From Neocallimastix lanati (nom. inval.) (lineage: Eukaryota > Neocallimastigomycota > Neocallimastigomycetes > Neocallimastigales > Neocallimastigaceae), in NCBI GenBank assembly GCA_016946835.1, contig JACVTC010000110.1, positions 357,001-421,000 on the forward strand: a stretch of DNA of 64,000 nucleotides, given 5' to 3'. Made by a program: the position numbers and the translations under genes. A model generated the notes under the pieces. It did not search any database. It had not been told where the DNA came from and worked only from the letters and a program-made list of their open reading frames with translations. This document shows positions 56,431 through 64,000 of this stretch, piece after piece. The stretch's first letter is position 1, and each line of letters opens with the position of its first letter.

Positions 56431-57340
56431 TAATAAACCAAACAGTAGTTCAAATGTAACTCCTATAAACGATAATTAAGTCATGGAAATAGAACATAAT
56501 AACACTGCCAATGATACAGAAAGATTACAATATTTAGATACGTCAATTATAAATGAACTTTCTACTAATAAAGCTAAATCTAAAAGTAAAAAGAGAGGTC
56601 TACAAAAATTATGGAATTAGCTAAAGAAATTAATTTATCTAGTGATAAAAAGAAAGAAAAGAAAGAAAAAGAAAAAGAGAGTGAATCGACAAAGAAAATT
56701 TTAAAAATATCAACAGACCAAAACAAATATGATATAATTGATGATTTAGGCAAAAGAATGGCAAATATAACCATAGGACAGTTATTAGAATTAAATCCGA
56801 AGCTCAGAAGTGAGTTATCTGATGCAATAAGATTAACAACCATAAAGGACACTGTCGAAAATATATTACTAGCTGCAAACAAAAGAAGATTAATTAGGAT
56901 TAATGGAGAAGTCGAGAACATTGAAACTCCTATTCTTTTAGATACATGCTCAAGTGTTAACATGATCACTACTAGCTTCCTAGAAAATAATGATTTTCAT
57001 ATTTTTCCAAAGACAAAATTAAAGGAAACATTCGTACAAGCTTATAATAATACTACAATGGAAACCGAACTATACGATCTCGAAGTGAAAATAGGCTGTA
57101 TAACTCTTAAAGAAACTTTTAGATTAATAGAGAGAACCTAGATAACGAAGAAATAAGCTCAGATAACATAATTTGTGAAGAAGAAATGATGAACTATTTA
57201 GCACCACTTGATATATTAAATGAAGAAACTGCAAAAATAGAACAATTACCCATGACTAAAGAAACATTAATTGAAAATATAATTATTGAATGTCCGGATG
57301 ATATAAAAGTATAAAAGAAATATTTCAGGAATTCCTTCTA
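56431..57340 (+). pseudogene. Linker and protease region of F
   Basis: A Lys/Glu-rich stretch (KEKKEKEKESESTKKI) precedes NITIGQLLELNPKLRSELSD, which matches element B's NITVAQLMDVSPKVRAEVIK. The protease follows: ETPILLDTCSSVNMITTSFL. Broken. Confidence 0.75.
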
Positions 57341-58690
57341 AACAATAAAAATCTATTAGCCGTAGATACAGACGATTTAGGAAAATCAAAATTGCTCGCT
57401 CACGAAATCAAAATTGATGAAAATGTAAAACCCATTAAGCAAAGAATGTATAGGTTATCTAAAGAACAAATGACTGTGTTGAAAGGAGAAAAAATTAACC
57501 TATTAAAAAATAATCTTATTAAACCTTCCCAATTAGCCTGGCCATCACCAGTATTACTAGTACCAAAAAGAATGGTAATTGGAGGATGTGCGTCGACTAT
57601 AGAAAATTAAATGGCGTCACTGTTAAAGATTCATATCCATTACCATATATAGAGGAAATTCTTTTTTTCGGTAGGGAACGACGTAAAATGTTTATCTACT
57701 CTTGACTTATTCTCAGGATTCCATCAAATACCAATGCAAAAAGAAGATATCGAAAAGACATGCTTTACTACTATATATAGCAATTATAATTATAAAGTCA
57801 TGCCCTTTGGAATTTGCAATATTCCAGCAACTTTCCAAAGAGAAATGAACCGGATATTTTTACCGTTAATAGGAAAATGCATGTTTGTATATATGGATGA
57901 TATAGTTATCTTTTCTACGAGTTTGGAACAACACATGCTTGATCTACAAAACGTATTCAATATTATCAGGAATAATGGATTAAAAACCAACCTATCAAAA
58001 TGTCATTTTTTCAAAGAAGAAGTTGAATTAATTGGTAACGTATTATCAACAGAAGGCGTAAAACCCATCCAAAAGAAAGTTGAATCCATTAATAAAATAC
58101 AGTCACCAAAAGATATAAGACAACTACGATCATTCTTAGGGGCTATCGGTTACTATAGGAAATTCATCAAAGGATATGCACAGTTAGCCCATCCATTATT
58201 TAAACTAACAAAGAAAAATACAAATTTTATGTGGGCCAATGAACAAGAAGAGAGATTTCAGGATCTAAAAGGAAGGTTAACAAAAGCCCCAATATTAAAA
58301 TATCCTAATTTTGAAAAACCCTTTATCATTAGAACAGATGCTTCACTTGAAGGTATTGGCGGTGTTCTTATTCAAAAAAATGAAAATGAAAATGAACACT
58401 CTATTCATTATGTAAGTCGAACCTTACAACCTGCAGAATTAAATTATAGCATTAATGACCTTGAAGGAACAGCTGCATTTTATTGTTGTAAAAAGTTTAA
58501 ATCTTATCCTGGTGGTAACAAAAAAAAATACTATTTTGTATACTGATCATAAACCTCTTATAGGATTATTTAATAATAAAGAACCGAATAATTCTAGACA
58601 AACCAGATGGGTCGTTACACTAAGCATGTTAAAAGTAATTGTTTAATATGAACCAGGAAAGAAAAATGTGGTTGCTGATGCTCTATCCAG
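57341..58690 (+). pseudogene. Reverse transcriptase and RNase H of F
   Basis: [46 protein letters not shown] and the catalytic FVYMDDIVIFSTS (about 57885-57920). Then LRSFLGAIGYYRKFI, FIIRTDASLEGIGGVLIQ, YTDHKPLIGLFNNKE and ADALSRLNSKE. Closely parallel to element B. Broken. Confidence 0.85.
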
Positions 58691-58789
58691 ATTAAATTCA
58701 AAAGAAATCGAAAGCAAAATTAATGACAATAAAGAAATTATTCTTTGTATAACAAATAACCTTTATTTAAATACTAATAAATATTCTGG

Positions 58790-59036
58790 AATTAATAAAA
58801 ATTTTGAAAATAATTTTAATAAAAATTTTGAAAATAATTTTAATAAAAATTCTGAAAATAATTTTAATAAAAATTTTGAAAACAATTTTAATAAAAACTC
58901 TTAAAATAAATATTAATAAAAATTTTGAAAATAATTTTAATAAAAATTCTGAAAATAATTTTAATAAAAATTTTGAAAATAATTTTAATAAAAATTTTAA
59001 AAATAATTTTAATAAAAACTCTTAAAATAAATATTA
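58790..59036. repeat. 24-bp tandem repeat at the RNase H end of F
   Basis: The unit AATAAAAATTTTGAAAATAA plus TTTT is repeated about ten times; in frame it would read NFENNFNK. It directly follows the RNase H stretch and directly precedes the leader-type sequence, so it lies at the seam of the composite. Confidence 0.85.
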
Positions 59037-59037
59037 A

Positions 59038-59145
59038 TTCTTCTAATTCTTTAATATTCTTAAATTCAAAATAAAAAAAATAAATAAAATAAAATAAAAA
59101 TTAAATATAAAAAATATCTAATAAATCTTTAGTATTAATAATTTC
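59038..59145 (+). other. Second copy of leader-type sequence inside F
   Basis: TTCTTCTAATTCTTTAATAT through TTAATAATTTCGTGTTT matches 54601-54735 of the F leader. Its place inside pol sequence supports the composite reading. Confidence 0.75.
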
Positions 59146-60700
59146 GTGTTTTTTAAGCCTATTAAACAAAGAAGTTATCGTCTTACAAAAATGAAATCTG
59201 ATATATTAAAAGAAGAGTTAATGAAATTAATTGAGAAAAATTTAATCAAACCATCGTGCTCGTCATGGAGTTCTCCTGTTGTACTTGTCCCAAAGCATAA
59301 TGGAAAATGGAGAATGAACATCTTGAACGAATTAAACAAGTTTTAAATATTTTTAAAGAACATAAACTCAAAATAAATATTGAAAAATGTCATTTCTTTA
59401 AAACAGAAGTTGAAGTTTTAGGTCATAAAATATCTACAAAAGGTTTAAGTCCTATGGATAGTAAAATTGAAGCTATAAAAAAATGGCAAGCACCTTCAAA
59501 TTTACATGAATTAAGATCTTTCTTAGAAACAATAGGATATTATAAAAATTTTATTCCTAATTATTCAAAAGTAATAGTACCTTTGTGCAAACTTCTTCGT
59601 AAATATACTAAATATGTTTGGAAAGAAGAACAAACAGAATGTTTTGAAAAATGTAAAGAATTTTTAATTGATGGTATCGACTATTTTACCGATGGTAATG
59701 ATTATAGAAAATTGGTGACTGATACCTCAGAAAAAGTTAAATTGATATTAGCCGCCCACGAAATTGGACACGAAGGATATTTCAAAACCTATTAAAGATT
59801 AAAGAAAAGTCACTATTGGAATGATATGGTTAATGATATTAAAAGAATTATAAGTAAATTTGATAAATGCCAATTAAATCGTGCACAACCATATCCTGAT
59901 CCAACGGAAGACATACCAACAAAGGTAGAAGGTCCTTTTGTTCACTTGGGATTAGATATTATTGGTCCTTTAACAAAAACCAGAAATAATAATCAATATA
60001 TTATTGTAGCGGTAGATTACTTCACTAAATGGTTTGAAGTTGAACCAACGGAAAATATTACTTCAATGGATGTCATAAAATTCTTAATAAATCTTTTCGC
60101 TAGACATGGAGTTCCCCAAGTAATAACTACCGATAATGGTGTACAATTTACTTCGGATATGACTAAAATATTCCTTGATTTATATGATGTTTATGTAAAA
60201 TTTACTTCCACATACCATCCTGAATCTAATGAATTAACAGAGAATAGAAATAAAGAAATTGGAAAACTACTAAGATTGATAGGAAATAAAAATCAAGACT
60301 GGGACGAAATTTTACCTTCTGTTTTATGGGCAAACAGCCTTTTGATGTAGCAGCTAGACCTACTAAAGCTTTAAATAAATCATCTGATGAGGTATTGTTA
60401 GAAAAATTTATTACACATTACCGATGGGTTATGGAAGCTGCCGAAAATAGTAAAAATGCTAGTAAGTATTGGGCAACCCGTAAAGAAGAAAAAAACAGTT
60501 TTAATCAAGGAAAACATATTAAAGAAGGCGATTTAGTATTAATTAGAAATTTCAATCGAACGAAATTAGAACCTTATTTTGTAGGACTACTTAAAGTTAT
60601 AAAAAAAAATTTAATACAGTAACCTTAACAGATCCAAATACTGGAATCCAAATGAATCGAAATGTTCATTTGAAAAATATAGTAAAGTTTAATTCAGCTG
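59146..60700 (+). pseudogene. Second pol part of F: RT pieces and integrase
   Basis: An RT piece (FKPIKQRSYRLTKMKSDILK, SSWSSPVVLVPKHNGKWRM) and a connection piece (CHFFKTEVEVLGHKIS) come first. Integrase has HEIGHEGYFKTY, the DDE core (GLDIIGPLTKT, TTDNGVQFTSDM, ENRNKEIGKLLRLI) and the C-terminal part GDLVLIRNFNRTKLEPYFVG. No chromodomain. Broken. Confidence 0.85.
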
Positions 60701-60731
60701 CTACTTAGCTTGAATCGTAGAGGGGGCATCT

Positions 60732-61195
60732 TGATAAAGAATGAACTAATAATATTTAATTTTGTTGGAATTGCGTTATAACTTAACCACCAAAATTAAT
60801 ATTATTAAATTATTTATACTTTAGAACTTTTCTATATTCTTTAAAATTTCTATTACTAAAATAATAAATTTCATTTTTAAAATATTACATTCTTATTACT
60901 AAAATATTAATATCTATTACTAAAATATTAATATCTATTACTAAATATTATATTCTTATTACTAAAATATTAATATATTTCTAAATATTATATTCTTATT
61001 ACTAAAATATTAATATCTATTACTAAAATATTAATATCTATTACTAAATATTATATTCTTATTACTAAAATATTAATATATTTCTAAATATTATATTCTT
61101 ATTACTAAAATATTAATATCTATTACCAAATATTATATTTTTATTACTAAAGTATTAAAATCCTATTACTAAAATATAAATTCCTATTACTAAAA
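60732..61195 (+). mobile_element. 3' LTR of F (TGATAAAG family)
   Basis: Follows a purine tract (AGAGGGGGCATC) and opens TGATAAAGAATGAACTAATA, similar to the repeats at 20584 and 25518. Its right half is a tandem array of ATTACTAAAATATTAATATC-type units (60890-61190), so the end is approximate. Confidence 0.65.
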
Positions 61196-61941
61196 ATGCA
61201 CCCTGTATTAGTAATAGTTTTCGATCCTTAAACCTTATAATATATGACAAATTAATTCATAATAAATAATCTAATGCCTTAAACAATTCAAAACCATGAA
61301 TTAACAATTTATTTTTGTGAAATAAATATTAAGTAACTAAACTACATTTAAAATATTTCTGTAAAATTTTTTATATTTATCACCTTATATAATTAAAATA
61401 CAATATTAATAAATAATAAATATATTTAGATAGTTGAAAAATTTTAAATTAATAATAACAAATCAATTAAATTTATTTTATTTTTATTTTTATTAGTAAT
61501 AGCTTAGTAATAATTCAGATATTTCTTTAAAAATTATATTAGTTTTATATTATTTAATTTTATTATATGAATGAAAATGTATTAAAAATATATTATAGTA
61601 TTATAAAAAAAAATATATAAATAGTTGTAATTTTCGAACATGAATGTAATCAATGTGAAATAAAAAGATAGTAAAAATAAATAAATACTTATAAAAATTA
61701 AATAAAATAAAAAAAAATAATAATAAACATAAAAACATTTTTTTTTTAAAAACATAATAAATTAAGTGTGTGTGTACTAAAACTATATTTCGAACGTTAA
61801 CATTCGTTACAATAGTATTGATTTATTAAATTATTAAATATTGTTGATTATGTTGAAATATTGGATATATTAATTGTATTGAATTGAATTTTTACTTTAT
61901 TATTTATATCAATATAAAATTATAAAAAAAAATCTTATAAC
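61196..61941. other. AT-rich stretch, no gene seen
   Basis: Low-complexity AT sequence with poly-A and one GTGTGTGT run near 61768; nothing else recognised. Confidence 0.5.
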
Positions 61942-62486
61942 TTCGGTGAAATAAGCTCATTATTCGCCAGTGTTTGATTTTGTCCAGAAACCCTGCCAAT
62001 ACCGAATAGTTAATAAACTACGTTAAGTACCATGGGATGTATAATTATTACTCTGGGACGGATTCCCGCACTCACAAATTCGATTAAACACCTTAATTAA
62101 TAATAAATTGGAATCACCCTAATAAATTATTAATTAATTTAATACGGTTTACGCACTGTATATGAACTTTATATTTTTTACTTAATTCAAAATATATAAC
62201 CTTTATTAATATTATTAAACTAATATTATCTATTATTTATTTTATTATTATTCTATTGTTATAAATTGTCTAATTATATATATATATATAAATTTTTTTA
62301 AAAAAATTCTATTGGATAGTTAAATTTTTTTTTTTTTTTAAATTTTTTTTTTAAATTTTTTTTTTATTAACTAAATTATTTTTCTCCTAATAATTTAAAA
62401 CTTTATTAATTATCAATTAAAATTATTTAATTACTATTTTCATATTATTCTATTTCTTCAGGTCCTGCATAGCTCGCCAAATTTTA
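61942..62486 (-). mobile_element. Leader remnant of a minus-strand LTR element
   Basis: A GC-richer block (61942-62100) shares CTTCGGTGA and TTATTCGCCAG with the relic J leader. A primer-like site on the minus strand (62480-62461, TTGGCGAGCTATGCAGGACC) lies just inside an LTR end. No gag follows, so only the 5' end remains. Confidence 0.55.
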
Positions 62487-62830
62487 TGGTACAGTTGTAT
62501 AAAGAATTAATATTTATAAAATAATATTTAAATAATTAAATAATTCACTCTAAATAAACTATAATTAAATAATCTATTCTAGTCAAACTAAATAATTAAA
62601 CACACTAGTTAATAAATCAAACTCTTTATATAATTAAACACTCTAATTATTACTGCTTATATAAATAAATCAAACACTTTAATTAATTATAAACTATTTA
62701 TTATTAACTATTATTTATTATAGATTATTTTTGTTTGAATTAAGTGATAATAATAATAATAATTATTATAATTTTAATTATAATAATAAGTAAATATATT
62801 TTATAAATTAATAAAATTATTATCAATATA
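62487..62830 (-). mobile_element. LTR remnant ending GTACCA
   Basis: Plus-strand reading opens TGGTACAGTTGTATAAAG, the same TGGTAC terminus as element B's LTR, but the body differs. The right boundary is not visible. Confidence 0.45.
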
Positions 62831-63289
62831 AATAATAAAAATCTGATCAGCCCTACTGCGTGGGTAGTTGATCATCTGAACGTAATACCTTACCACTCTT
62901 TGAAGTTGGTATCGGAAACTAACTATTTCTTTTATAAAAAGCTAACAATAAGTTAGTTAACTCTTAGTTATTTATAACTAAGATATAAAATTAACAGTGA
63001 TATATTTTATTTGGAATTAACAACCGATTTCATTGTTTAAAAGTAAGGAGCAACGTAGGATACATCAGATTTTTAAAACAAATTATATATTTGATGGATC
63101 AACACTATATAATTTGGTTTATATTATCATTTAATAATTTTAAATTTTTATATATAAATTTTAATATTAGAATAATTAAAAAAATAATAATTATTAAAAA
63201 ATATATATATATAAACAATAATTAACAAAATAATAAGTAATTTATAGTGATGATATTGGTGATAATAATTGAAGATACATAAGGATATA
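62831..63289. other. Less AT-rich block, then AT-rich filler
   Basis: 62850-63110 is more balanced in base composition (GATCAGCCCTACTGCGTGGG) and contains a CTTAGTTAT/ATAACTAAG hairpin (62965-62984). No protein is recognised. Possibly LTR or leader of element G. Confidence 0.4.
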
Positions 63290-63600
63290 TTTAGGTATCA
63301 CAATTATACTTTGAACGTAAGTCAAGAGGGAACCAGTACGGTCTTAGAAGCAGCCACAGGGTAGGATTCTAGAAATGAAGCGATTTCTGGGTTAAGTGTA
63401 TCTGTCACAGTCGGCGAGCTGGGCAGCTCTTCACTGGCCTATTCGTGAGAGTGAATAGGTTGCAACCGTGGGGCAGACAGAAACATGACGTTATTAATAG
63501 ACAAGCTGCCTGTTTTGTCCACTATCGCTCATATCCTATACCAGTGACTAGAAAATTTCCGGAAATGCTCTCTTAACTTATACTTTAATTTAGATATTAA
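63290..63600 (+). other. GC-rich leader-like block before element G gag
   Basis: About 260 bp near 50% G+C by eye, the most GC-rich stretch in the last 30 kb. It includes the hairpins CCTATTC/GAATAGG (63439-63461) and GAAAT/ATTTC, and ends directly before gag. I see no coding frame. An element leader is the simplest reading; a host non-coding RNA is the alternative. Confidence 0.5.
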
Positions 63601-63611
63601 TAAAAAAAATG

Positions 63612-64000
63612 AATTCTAATAGTGATATGTAAGTTTCTAATGATGCAAGTTCTACTAAACTCATAACTGCTTTAATCGAGTTTATCCTTACATTCTTTTC
63701 AGCCGATGGAGTGTTGTCCAACAATAAAAATGAACATGTTAAGCTCAATCTTAGTGAAGTACTCGAACAATGTGGAATATTCTTCACCGAACACCCTAGT
63801 TCCTTCACTGAAGATGAATCCAAAAGTAAATTCCAAATTACTAAGTTATTTGGATCAGCGAAAAAGTGGGGTTTGTCGTTAAAAGCTGATGGAACCCTCA
63901 GAACTTTAACTTATGAAGAATTTAAACAGCTATTAATGGACAATTTTGGGGATACAAAAGAATAGAGGTATGTTCTAATTGAGCAGTTACTTAGCCTTAG
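63612..64000 (+). pseudogene. Gag start of element G (E family), cut by the window end
   Basis: Readable residues include ITALIEFILTFFSADGVLSN, FFTEHPSSFTEDESKSKFQI and KKWGLSLKADGTLRTLTYEE, which parallel element E's gag (TEFILALFAPDD; KKWGLSLKLDGTLDTLTYD). Most of the element must lie beyond the window. Whether its pol is preserved cannot be seen; the visible part is broken. Confidence 0.8.

Larger units (their letters stand above)
53594..60731 (+). mobile_element. Composite F: Ty3/Gypsy relic of at least two copies
   Basis: The first part is leader (53594-55020), Asn-rich gag, protease and RT/RNase H (to about 58690). Then come a 24-bp tandem repeat, a second stretch of leader-type sequence (59038-59145), RT and connection pieces, integrase and a purine tract before an LTR at 60732. 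The repeat of leader sequence and the two RT stretches show that two related copies are joined or nested. No 5' LTR. Broken in many places. Pol most resembles element B. Confidence 0.8.

Overview
The window is extremely AT-rich eukaryotic DNA, about four fifths A+T by eye. It has poly-A/T runs, AAT microsatellites and Asn-rich coding sequence, and it is packed almost end to end with dead LTR retrotransposons. I found no intact host gene. The only host-like coding trace is a broken ankyrin-repeat gene at 39.7-40.3 kb. Extreme AT richness, asparagine runs, many Ty3/Gypsy chromoviruses and ankyrin proteins together suggest an early-diverging fungus; an anaerobic gut fungus (Neocallimastigomycota) is my best guess, as inference only.

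Layout. 0-6.6 kb: a minus-strand Ty3/Gypsy element (A) with 5' LTR, primer site, long leader and Asn-rich gag; two LTRs of another family sit in its gag tail. 6.7-7.5 kb: a Copia scrap and a structured RNA-like patch. 7.9-12.4 kb: a minus-strand chromovirus (C) with a long pol and its 3' LTR, interrupted by a SINE-like insertion. 12.9-14.2 kb: a solo LTR holding a 149-bp satellite. 14.95-20.58 kb: the youngest element (B), complete in layout with near-identical LTRs. 20.6-27.1 kb: repeats, a second SINE copy and a reduced chromovirus relic (J). 27.3-29.9 kb: a small gag-only LTR element (I) with much higher GC than its surroundings. 30.5-35.3 kb: a minus-strand Copia element. 35.3-49 kb: a graveyard of LTR pieces, pol scraps and the ankyrin pseudogene, with a worn chromovirus (D). 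49.9-53.6 kb: a plus-strand chromovirus (E). 53.6-61.2 kb: composite F, whose leader and gag are an inverted copy of A about 50 kb away. 61.9-64 kb: leader and LTR remnants and the start of another E-type gag (G).

The most interesting signals are non-coding. An interlocked two-stem (pseudoknot) layout recurs at three loci with different but compensating stem sequences, and partly at a fourth, apparently near LTR ends. A repeat present twice, with exact Pol III A box, a B box, a 3' stem-loop and an A-rich tail, looks like a tRNA-derived SINE. Family assignments rest on motifs read by eye; no searches were run.
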